A DNA stretch of 14,152 nt, from positions 1 through 14,152 of the forward strand of contig WRIQ01000005.1 of the NCBI GenBank assembly GCA_009782655.1, read 5' to 3'. How positions within the stretch are numbered: the first letter of the stretch is position 1; each line of letters begins with the position of its first letter. The DNA is from Prolixibacteraceae bacterium. Lineage in GTDB: Bacteria > Bacteroidota > Bacteroidia > Bacteroidales > Prolixibacteraceae. Shown piece by piece: positions 8,471-14,063 of this stretch. The notes under the pieces were generated by a model that made no database searches, was not told the DNA's origin, and was given only the letters and a program-made list of their open reading frames with translations. The translations under genes and the position numbers were made by a program.

Positions 8471-10396
8471 TTATTCGGTTCCGGTAATAAGGATGGTTGT
8501 CCGGCGGTTGCGGGCGCGTCCCTCTGCGGTTTCGTTGGAAAATATGGGAACCGAAAATCCATATCCTTTTGTTGAGAGCCTCGCGCTGTTGATGCCGTGT
8601 TCTTCCAGAAAAGCAGCTACCGAAGCAGCTCTCCTGCCCGACAATTCTTGATTGTATGTTTCGGTTCCCACATTGTCGGTATGACCTTGAATTTCGATTT
8701 TCAGCGAAGGATTCTGCTCTAAAAATTTCACCAATGTTATCAGCTCGGGTTCCGATGCAGGAAGAATGGCGTAAGCATCGATTTCGAAGAAGATATTATA
8801 CAAATTTGTTGTGCTCCCCACTTCCACGGGTTCCAGTTCGATGGTTCGAAAAACAGGCGAATTGTCGGCTGTAGCTTCCACATCGAAATTCTCGGAATAG
8901 AACAGATATCCTTCCTCTCCAACATGAAAGGCGAACCGGCCGCCTACCGGCAGGATGACCATGAAAGCGCCCACGTTGTCGGCGTCTAATAAGGTTTCCA
9001 CGGGTTTTCCCTTATCGAGGTTCAGCAGTTTGACCCGCGCGGGCACCGGCATTCCGGTTTTTTTGTCCACAATCTTTCCGCGAATGTAGGTCACCGGCTC
9101 CGGTTTGAGCGCTTCGTCCACGTCGAAGGTATAAATATCCATTCCTGTGTCGCCAAAGCGGTCGGAAGCCGTGAATGCGGTTTTTCCCGTGCGGTCGATT
9201 ATCAGCCCCTGCTCGTTTCCGGAAGTGTTGACCGGATAGCCGAGATTTTCGGCCTTGGACCAGATGCCGTCCGGATTACGACGCGAACGGAACAGGTCGA
9301 AACCGCCAAGTCCCGGCCAATAATCGGAGCCGAAAAACAGATCGTTTCCGTTGGAATGGATGAAAGGCGATATTTCGTCGCCGGGGGTATTGATGCTGTC
9401 GCCCAGATTGACAGGTTCGCCCCAAAGGGGATATCCGGCTGCGTTCCACCCTTTCAGGACGATGCTCCATAAATCTTTATTTCCGCGTCCGCCGGGTCTG
9501 TTGCTGGAGAAATATAAAATGTCGCCAAAAGAGGACAACGACGGCTGCCCCTCCCAATATTGCGTATTCAACGGAGCGCCTGCATTGCGTGGTGCAGACC
9601 ATTTCCCGTCGGTAAAATGCGAAAACCAGATGTCGCAACTCCCTTCTCCGTCGGGATGATTGCACAGCGTAAAGAAAATCAGCTTTCCGTCGGCGGAGAG
9701 CGTTTGGGCGCCTTCGTTCAGTTCTGAATTTAGTTCGGCAACAGGCAGCGCTTTGAGCCAGCCGCCGTCTTGGAAACGGCTCATGAAAAAATCTTCCTGT
9801 AAAAAGGAACGTCCGTTGCCAACCGGAACCAATCTTGTGAAAATCAACGTATTACCGTCGATGGTGAGCGACGGCCAATATTCACTATATTGCGAATTTA
9901 CATTTTCGCTCAGGCGCTGCGGATCGTACCTGACGGGATTTTTTACGGCTTTGATCGAGAACTGTGCATTGGCTCGTATTCGTTCCGCTTTGGCAACAAG
10001 GGCGGCGGCAGGATTTTTATCCAGATAGTCTTCAATCACAGCAAGCGATTCTTCATATCTTCCCAAGCTAAAATAGGCTTCGCTCAGCCTGTAATGTACC
10101 AGCGACGGCGCTCCTTCCTGCTGCAATGCTTTTTGAAGGCAGGAAATTTCTTTTTCAGGCCGATCAGTCTCCTTGTAAATATCGGCCAACAACAAAATGA
10201 CTTCCAGTGAGTTGGGAGCCGATTTCAAACTCTTTTCTGCCCATTCGACGGCTTTATCCCATTCGCGTTCCACAAAATATTTTTTTGCATTTTCGAGATA
10301 TTTACCTGCCTGTCCGCTTTTTTGAGCGGATGCATAGGAAATTATCATCATCAACAAGATAATAATCAAGAACTTGTATGTGCATTTTTTCACCAT
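8471..10396 (-). CDS. OmpA-family protein with TPR, PD40 propeller and regulatory domain (PorE-like architecture)
   Basis: A 641-residue exported protein with four parts. After a signal peptide ending near SYASA-Q (residues 1-25) come TPR units (about 28-130). A PD40/WD40-like beta-propeller follows (about 165-405), with repeated blades of the type S-x-D-G-x-x-L-x-F and F-S-S-N-R-P-G-G. Next is a carboxypeptidase-regulatory-like beta-sandwich (about 420-510, starting TYIRGKIVDKKTG). Last is an OmpA C-terminal peptidoglycan-binding domain (about 525-641) with D574 (GHTDNVG) and R589 (LSGRRAASV), the pair that contacts diaminopimelate. This domain order is that of PorE of the type IX secretion system and its many Bacteroidota paralogues. 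PorE is described as a lipoprotein. This protein has no lipobox Cys and would be soluble periplasmic, held by peptidoglycan. A T9SS role is therefore only a possibility. It is transcribed alone, divergent from the micro-protein gene. Confidence 0.92.
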   Translation of the reverse strand: MVKKCTYKFLIIILLMMIISYASAQKSGQAGKYLENAKKYFVEREWDKAVEWAEKSLKSAPNSLEVILLLADIYKETDRPEKEISCLQKALQQEGAPSLVHYRLSEAYFSLGRYEESLAVIEDYLDKNPAAALVAKAERIRANAQFSIKAVKNPVRYDPQRLSENVNSQYSEYWPSLTIDGNTLIFTRLVPVGNGRSFLQEDFFMSRFQDGGWLKALPVAELNSELNEGAQTLSADGKLIFFTLCNHPDGEGSCDIWFSHFTDGKWSAPRNAGAPLNTQYWEGQPSLSSFGDILYFSSNRPGGRGNKDLWSIVLKGWNAAGYPLWGEPVNLGDSINTPGDEISPFIHSNGNDLFFGSDYWPGLGGFDLFRSRRNPDGIWSKAENLGYPVNTSGNEQGLIIDRTGKTAFTASDRFGDTGMDIYTFDVDEALKPEPVTYIRGKIVDKKTGMPVPARVKLLNLDKGKPVETLLDADNVGAFMVILPVGGRFAFHVGEEGYLFYSENFDVEATADNSPVFRTIELEPVEVGSTTNLYNIFFEIDAYAILPASEPELITLVKFLEQNPSLKIEIQGHTDNVGTETYNQELSGRRAASVAAFLEEHGINSARLSTKGYGFSVPIFSNETAEGRARNRRTTILITGTE

Positions 10397-10471
10397 GACT
10401 GCATTGTTGCTGCAAAAAATATCGCCTCGATTTACAGATTATAAACGTGTTGCGGCCGGTATAATTTTGCT

Positions 10472-10498
10472 GCCGACAGAATAAAATATTATTTCGGC
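10472..10498. repeat. Imperfect inverted repeat in divergent intergenic region
   Basis: A 27-base dyad in the 248-base gap between the OmpA-family gene and the micro-protein gene. The outer arms GCCGA/TCGGC and inner arms AATA/TATT pair around a three-base loop, with two mismatches between them. It lies 76 bases upstream of the leftward ATG and could be an operator or a chance hairpin in AT-rich DNA. Confidence 0.3.
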
Positions 10499-10539
10499 AT
10501 AAAAATTCACAACGAATCGCACCGTTTGAATTTTGTTTT

Positions 10540-10547
10540 TATATTTG
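10540..10547 (+). promoter_or_regulatory. Candidate -7 element for the micro-protein gene
   Basis: TATATTTG is an exact match to the Bacteroidota -7 consensus TAnnTTTG. No TTTG lies at the usual distance for a -33 box; the nearest (10525-10528) is only 11 bases upstream. If used, the transcript would start near 10553 and have a leader of about 90 bases that contains the hairpin at 10552-10585. Confidence 0.35.
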
Positions 10548-10551
10548 GCGT

Positions 10552-10585
10552 GTTATCAAAAGGCCTGAAAAGGCAATGCGATAAC
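10552..10585 (+). other. Possible structured 5' leader element
   Basis: An outer stem GTTATC/GATAAC encloses a five-by-five internal loop and an inner stem GCCT/AGGC capped by GAAA, a GNRA-type tetraloop. It starts directly after the candidate -7 box and lies about 60 bases before the micro-protein ATG, so it would form at the 5' end of the transcript. It matches no RNA family I recognise. It could be a stability hairpin, a regulatory leader, or chance. Confidence 0.35.
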
Positions 10586-10644
10586 GACTTAGTAACTTTT
10601 AAAATTTTAATTAACACTGTTTTTTAATTTATTTTGTTTGTAAA

Positions 10645-10839
10645 ATGAAACGCGATTTTTCTAAACCGGTACATCATGAAAAGGCCGATAAAATTGAAAA
10701 GAGAATAGCCGCGCCGGGCCCTGCAAAAAAAGAAAAAAGTTCAAAAAGAAAGCTATCTATCTATGATGATTTTAACGACGAAGACAATCTCGACACGTGG
10801 GATTCAAAATCGGCCAAACCACAAAAAAACAACAGATAG
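10645..10839 (+). CDS. Small, highly charged hypothetical protein
   Basis: A 64-residue open frame with ATG start. It has no signal peptide, no membrane segment and no cysteine. Residues 1-36 are strongly basic and rich in Lys, His and Ala-Pro (KADKIEKRIAAPGPAKKEK). Residues 39-53 are acidic (IYDDFNDEDNLDTWD), and the tail is basic again. This bipolar pattern suggests a disordered cytoplasmic protein that could bind nucleic acid or a protein partner. It stands alone, with 248 bases upstream and 210 bases downstream without other genes, behind a candidate -7 box and hairpin. No family is recognised. That it is a real gene is inferred from the isolated intergenic position, start context (TTTGTTTGTAAAATG) and non-random composition. 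Confidence 0.5.
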   Translation: MKRDFSKPVHHEKADKIEKRIAAPGPAKKEKSSKRKLSIYDDFNDEDNLDTWDSKSAKPQKNNR

Positions 10840-10993
10840 TTTTCTTCAAACTGTATGAATTTCAATTGATAAGTTTTTATCTCACAAGTTTTTAAACGCT
10901 AACACATTGAATATCAGACTTGTTTTGGAAAAGTATAAATTTATCGCTCCTTTCTGTTTATGATCAATATAAAGCCGTCCCATAAATGGGGTA

Positions 10994-11021
10994 TTTGCAA
11001 TCTGTAAATAACGTATCTTCG
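10994..11021 (+). promoter_or_regulatory. Candidate promoter of the surface lipoprotein gene
   Basis: TTTG at 10994-10997 and TATCTTCG at 11014-11021 resemble the Bacteroidota -33 (TTTG) and -7 (TAnnTTTG, one mismatch) boxes with 16 bases between, slightly short of usual. Transcription would begin about 20 bases before the ATG at 11050, giving a short A/T-rich leader. A small palindrome CCCAT-AA-ATGGG (10979-10990) lies directly upstream and may be an operator. Confidence 0.4.
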
Positions 11022-11049
11022 CATTATCATTCATCAAAAATTTTGTACT

Positions 11050-11985
11050 ATGACAACCAAGAAAATGATTACTGCTTTATTATCGATAGCTTTTGTTATC
11101 CTTTTTGCAGCGTGCTCGAAAAAAGACCACGACCCTATGTTAAAGATAAGAGTTGACAACTATTCTCTGGTGGAAAACATCACGGATCCTAACGGCGACT
11201 ATATTTATCCCAATGGCGCTGTCGACGACGGCTCGCCGGTAAGAGTCAATATATACCTCTACGACAACAAAGGTAAACTCTACTATAGCGAAACCTTGCT
11301 GACCGCCAATTTTGCCGAATATGCCGATTTTGCCGTTGATGTTAAGCCGGGAATTTATACAATTGTGGCTACCGCCGACATTGTGGAAACACGAAACGGA
11401 AGAGTAATCTTCGAATGTTGGGAATTTGCAAACAGCTCCTTGCTTGAGGAATTTACCATCGACGATTTGGGATACATCGGATATCACTATAAAATGCTGG
11501 GCGTTCACATAAGCACAATGAACGTAAATAACGACAAGGAAATTACGATAGAAACCGAATCGCCGGGCGCCCTCATTAATTTTCTCTTCAAAAATGTAAC
11601 CGACAAAAAGATCGCATATATCGGTTACATGCTGGAAATATCGAACTACTATTACGATGTTATCGCCGAAAAATCGGTTTTGATAGAAGAACCACTATAT
11701 GATGGATTTGAAGTAGATTCGGACTATACCGGTTTTTATAATTCCATTTATCTTCTGGAAATGAGAAATGCAGAACTTAGCTGGGGAACTTTCGACGTTA
11801 ACGAAGATGTAATTGCAACCGGAGGCGCCACTTTGACTGTTTTGCCCGGCGGACATAAAACTGTGACAGTCGATATTTCAACCAATAAAATGGTGTCCGC
11901 ACAACTGAAAAACAGTTCCGAAAAGCAAAGTTTAAGCGTTAAATCGTTGAAAAGCTCGAAGTCGAACGTTGCCGGCAAGCGTTGA
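11050..11985 (+). CDS. Surface lipoprotein, fimbrillin-like beta-sandwich candidate
   Basis: A 311-residue lipoprotein. The signal sequence (MTTKKMITALLSIAFVILFAAC) ends in a lipobox with Cys22 followed by S-K-K-D. Residues about 60-115 (RVNIYLYDNKGKLYYSE through VDVKPGIYTIVATADIVE) read as a transthyretin/fimbrillin-type beta-sandwich, as in FimB/Mfa2-like anchor subunits and related lipoproteins. Residues about 155-280 form a second beta-rich part ending VLPGGHKTVTVDIS. This family link comes from pattern only and is uncertain. The last 27 residues are Ser/Lys-rich (SVKSLKSSKSN) and probably disordered. The DNA for that tail is nearly duplicated 587 bases downstream, so this C-terminus (VAGKR) may be a replaced version of an older one (VTGKKF). 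A candidate promoter lies directly upstream, so it is probably monocistronic or leads the next ORF. Confidence 0.8.
   Translation: MTTKKMITALLSIAFVILFAACSKKDHDPMLKIRVDNYSLVENITDPNGDYIYPNGAVDDGSPVRVNIYLYDNKGKLYYSETLLTANFAEYADFAVDVKPGIYTIVATADIVETRNGRVIFECWEFANSSLLEEFTIDDLGYIGYHYKMLGVHISTMNVNNDKEITIETESPGALINFLFKNVTDKKIAYIGYMLEISNYYYDVIAEKSVLIEEPLYDGFEVDSDYTGFYNSIYLLEMRNAELSWGTFDVNEDVIATGGATLTVLPGGHKTVTVDISTNKMVSAQLKNSSEKQSLSVKSLKSSKSNVAGKR
11929..11978 (+). repeat. 50-bp direct repeat, copy 1 (inside lipoprotein 3' end)
   Basis: This 50-base stretch encodes SLSVKSLKSSKSNVAGK of the lipoprotein and matches 12516-12565 at 49 of 50 bases; the sole difference is G11971 versus A12558. Similarity stops abruptly on both sides. 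The two copies bracket the 151-residue ORF, with a unit offset of 587 bases. Confidence 0.97.
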
Positions 11986-12055
11986 CAGTTTGAATGTTTG
12001 CAACAACGGAGGCAAGATCTGCAAAGCCGTAAGCGCAGGAAAAAATGGAACTGAA

Positions 12056-12511
12056 ATGAAACTTTTCAACCGTAATAAAACAAGTAACGATAAAAAAGTA
12101 TATGCTTTCATCGGACTGGGAACCATGGCAAAATTTTTGGGAGAAGAAAAACTCAATGACTTTGTAAATACGTTACCTTTGCTGATTGGCAAAGAGTCGG
12201 GCGTCTCTCCTGACAATATAGTTATCGTGGATAGTCATATATGGAGCGGCAAACATGAGTTCGCCAATTCCATAAATTTTGACGGAACTCCGGCATTTCC
12301 CGATGCAGCACAAAAAATTTGTACGCTCTATCTTAAGCGCAATGGCCTACACAACCATGTAGTAGGCGATTTACAACTGTTAGGTGTCTTGGATGATAAA
12401 AACAAATTGTATTTTATAACTTCTGATGAACTGAAAAAGGGTAAAACTAAGATTATAGCACCTCAAATATTCGTCACAGCTTGGCTTGCATTCAACAAAT
12501 CTATTTTATAA
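12056..12511 (+). CDS. Unrecognised 151-residue protein between direct repeats
   Basis: An intact ORF of 151 residues that I cannot assign to a family. The frame is open further upstream to a TTG at 11969 inside the lipoprotein tail. The ATG at 12056 is the first ATG and is preferred. AGGA lies 15 bases upstream, before a four-codon leader ORF. There is no signal peptide. After a basic N-terminus (NRNKTSNDKK) comes a hydrophobic stretch (VYAFIGLGTMAKFLG), then a mixed alpha/beta composition (IVIVDSHIW, LQLLGVLDDKNKLYFI). His and Cys residues occur (VDSHIW, KICTLY, GLHNHVVGDL) but form no motif I know. A compact cytoplasmic domain is likely. It begins 70 bases after the lipoprotein stop and ends four bases before the second 50-bp repeat, so it is the cargo of the duplicated/inserted unit. 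Its coding status rests on length and composition. Confidence 0.6.
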   Translation: MKLFNRNKTSNDKKVYAFIGLGTMAKFLGEEKLNDFVNTLPLLIGKESGVSPDNIVIVDSHIWSGKHEFANSINFDGTPAFPDAAQKICTLYLKRNGLHNHVVGDLQLLGVLDDKNKLYFITSDELKKGKTKIIAPQIFVTAWLAFNKSIL

Positions 12512-12515
12512 AACC

Positions 12516-12565
12516 AGTTTAAGCGTTAAATCGTTGAAAAGCTCGAAGTCGAACGTTACCGGCAA
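12516..12565 (+). repeat. 50-bp direct repeat, copy 2, with stranded lipoprotein C-terminus
   Basis: This is the second copy of the repeat. Read in the frame equivalent to the lipoprotein it gives SLSVKSLKSSKSNVTGK and then continues K-F-stop (TAA at 12573-12575), a plausible complete C-terminus. No start codon or signal precedes it in frame, so it is a gene remnant and is not expressed as a protein by itself. Confidence 0.9.
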
Positions 12566-12676
12566 AAAATTTTAACCGGACTGGATTGACAGCCTACACA
12601 TATGTTGATGAGGCCGTAGCCAACAACTATTGTCGGTTTCCGAAAGTTTGCTCCGGCAGCGAAAATGAATAACATG

Positions 12677-12722
12677 AAAGAGATTCCCCGCTTCATCAGA
12701 AGTGAGGAATCTCTTTTTCTTT
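12677..12722 (+). terminator. Strong intrinsic terminator (compound hairpin)
   Basis: An 11-base-pair perfect stem AAAGAGATTCC/GGAATCTCTTT encloses, after one mismatch, a second six-pair stem CGCTTC/GAAGTG (one G-U) with loop ATCA. The hairpin ends at 12716 and is followed by TTCTTT, so it terminates plus-strand transcripts from the lipoprotein region. The convergent HsdR-N gene ends 26 bases beyond it, and the stem may also act in that direction, although the minus-strand tail is less T-rich. Confidence 0.85.
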
Positions 12723-12747
12723 GGATTGTCCCATGCAATTTGCCGGA

Positions 12748-13209
12748 TTATCCGAAATGTTGAATCGACAGATAATCAGGAATTTCAGAAAGATATTCTG
12801 CCGAATGGTTTTCGAAATCGAGTTTACAAATAAAATGGTTCATGCCGTTTGAGGCCAGCGCTAATGGAGCCAGCAACCGGGTGTTGTAGCGAATCATCTG
12901 GTCGAAAACACGTTGGTCGATTTTCACATCGGGCGATTTGAATTCGGCGATCAGCAGTGGTTTGCCCCGACGGTTATAAATCAGAAGGTCGAAACGTTGC
13001 GAAAGTCCGTTGACATCTACTTTTTTCTCCACAGCCATCAATGCGCGGGGATAATTTTTGAAATCGGCCATGTAGCGCAACATATGCTGGCGCACCCATT
13101 CTTCGGGTGTGAGCGCCACCCATTTGCGCCTGAATTGATCAAAAATGCGGGTCTGGCTGCCCTCATCGCTGATGCGAAAACCAAAATCCGGCAAATTGAG
13201 TTTATGCAT
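12748..13209 (-). CDS. Solitary HsdR N-terminal-domain (PD-(D/E)xK) protein
   Basis: A 153-residue protein matching the type I restriction enzyme R-subunit N-terminal nuclease domain (HSDR_N) without any helicase or translocase part. From the ATG at 13207-13209, chosen over a TTG at 13222-13224, the PD-(D/E)xK elements are E61, D74 (QRFDLLIYN) and E89-F-K91 (LLIAEFKSP). A Q104-x-x-x-Y108 pair matches the QxxxY motif of HsdR nucleases. All catalytic positions appear intact, so nuclease activity is possible. No hsdM or hsdS lies nearby, so this is not a restriction system. From memory, a protein of this type commonly neighbours amn and holA in Bacteroidales, which points to a housekeeping DNA-repair or replication role. 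That role is inference. It is divergent from amn. Confidence 0.88.
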   Translation of the reverse strand: MHKLNLPDFGFRISDEGSQTRIFDQFRRKWVALTPEEWVRQHMLRYMADFKNYPRALMAVEKKVDVNGLSQRFDLLIYNRRGKPLLIAEFKSPDVKIDQRVFDQMIRYNTRLLAPLALASNGMNHFICKLDFENHSAEYLSEIPDYLSIQHFG

Positions 13210-13229
13210 GGTATCCCGATTCAAATTAC

Positions 13230-13237
13230 TATTTTTG
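13230..13237 (+). promoter_or_regulatory. Candidate -7 element for amn
   Basis: TATTTTTG matches the Bacteroidota -7 consensus TAnnTTTG exactly and lies in the 80-base gap between the divergent HsdR-N gene and amn, about 52 bases before the amn ATG. No clear TTTG is present at the -33 position, so the call is weak. Confidence 0.3.
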
Positions 13238-13289
13238 TGTCAGTTCTGGATTGATCCGACGAAGTTAATTATTTCATCATACATACTGC

Positions 13290-14060
13290 ATGAAAACAAA
13301 AGAAGAAATTGTTGAAAACTGGTTGCCGCGATACACCGGGCGGCCGTTAAATGAATTCGGGAAATATATTTTACTGACAAATTTTCAGTTATATGTCGAG
13401 CTGTTTGCCCAACGTTTCGATGTTCCCATAATCGGGCTTGACCGCACGATGCCCAATGCCAGCGCCAATGAAATTACCATTATAAATTTTGGAATGGGCA
13501 GTCCCAATGCCGCCACCGTCATGGATTTGTTGAGCGCTATTCATCCCGAGGCAGTGCTTTTCCTTGGGAAATGCGGCGGACTGAAATCGAAAAACAAACT
13601 GGGCGATTTGATACTTCCCATTGCCGCCATCCGCAGCGACGGAACGTCGAACGACTACCTGCCGCCCGAAATTCCCGCGCTGCCCGCCTTTAACCTGCAA
13701 CGGGCCGTGTCGCACGTGATTCGCGAAAAACAGCAGGATTACTGGACTGGAACGGTTTTTACAACCAACAAAAGGGTGTGGGAATACGACGACCGGTTTA
13801 AAAAATATCTTGCAAAAACCCGCGCCATGGCCGTCGATATGGAAACGGCAACCATTTTCATCGTTGGATTTGCTAACCAGATTTCTTCGGGGGCGTTGCT
13901 GCTGGTTTCCGACCAGCCCATGATTTCGACCGGCGTGAAAACCGAAGAAAGCGACAAAAGAGTTTCATCGTTATATGTTGAAAATCACATCAATATCGGA
14001 ATAGATTCATTGCTCGAAATAAAAAACAACGGGCAGTCGGTAAAACATCTAAAATTTTAA
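13290..14060 (+). CDS. amn: AMP nucleosidase, short Bacteroidota-type
   Basis: A 256-residue member of the nucleoside phosphorylase/hydrolase superfamily that matches the short putative AMP nucleosidases of Bacteroidota. The reaction is AMP plus water to adenine and ribose 5-phosphate, in purine balance and salvage. Visible signatures are the phosphate-binding FGMGSPNAATV (67-77), the strand LFLGKCGGL (90-98), the ribose-binding AVDMETATIF with M184 and E185, and S207-D208 (SDQPM), where Asp acts on the purine N7 in the superfamily. E. coli Amn is nearly twice as long and has an extra N-terminal domain that is absent here. The assignment to AMP, instead of another nucleoside, comes from family recognition. 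The gene ends three bases before the holA start, so the two are probably co-transcribed. Confidence 0.92.
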   Translation: MKTKEEIVENWLPRYTGRPLNEFGKYILLTNFQLYVELFAQRFDVPIIGLDRTMPNASANEITIINFGMGSPNAATVMDLLSAIHPEAVLFLGKCGGLKSKNKLGDLILPIAAIRSDGTSNDYLPPEIPALPAFNLQRAVSHVIREKQQDYWTGTVFTTNKRVWEYDDRFKKYLAKTRAMAVDMETATIFIVGFANQISSGALLLVSDQPMISTGVKTEESDKRVSSLYVENHINIGIDSLLEIKNNGQSVKHLKF

Positions 14061-14063
14061 AAC

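Noticed and set aside
7783..8562. Minus-strand 259-codon frame across the DUF4837/OmpA-family junction
   Set aside because: It is antisense to a clear DUF4837 gene and overlaps the OmpA-domain end out of frame, with no domain signature.
10840..11049. Possible terminator GATAA-GTTT-TTATC after the micro-protein gene
   Set aside because: A five-pair AT-rich stem without a following T-run; not convincing. Apart from the candidate promoter and a small palindrome, nothing else was seen in this 210-base gap.
11969..12055. N-terminal extension of the 151-residue ORF back to a TTG
   Set aside because: The extension overlaps the lipoprotein 3' end and repeat copy 1, and the TTG has no ribosome site; the ATG at 12056 is the more likely start.
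12580..12672. Plus-strand stretch reading as a short peptide (TGLTAYTYVDEAV and onward) up to a TAA
   Set aside because: It has no start codon or ribosome site and no upstream open frame; it may be decayed coding sequence but nothing supports that.
12556..12738. Minus-strand 60-codon frame with a hydrophobic start, between the second repeat and the terminator
   Set aside because: It runs through the terminator hairpin and antisense into the repeat copy, has no start context and looks like no protein; most likely chance.
12748..13209. Remnant of a type I restriction-modification locus
   Set aside because: The protein is compact and intact with housekeeping neighbours, and no methylase, specificity or motor sequence is present, so a stand-alone protein fits better than a decayed system.
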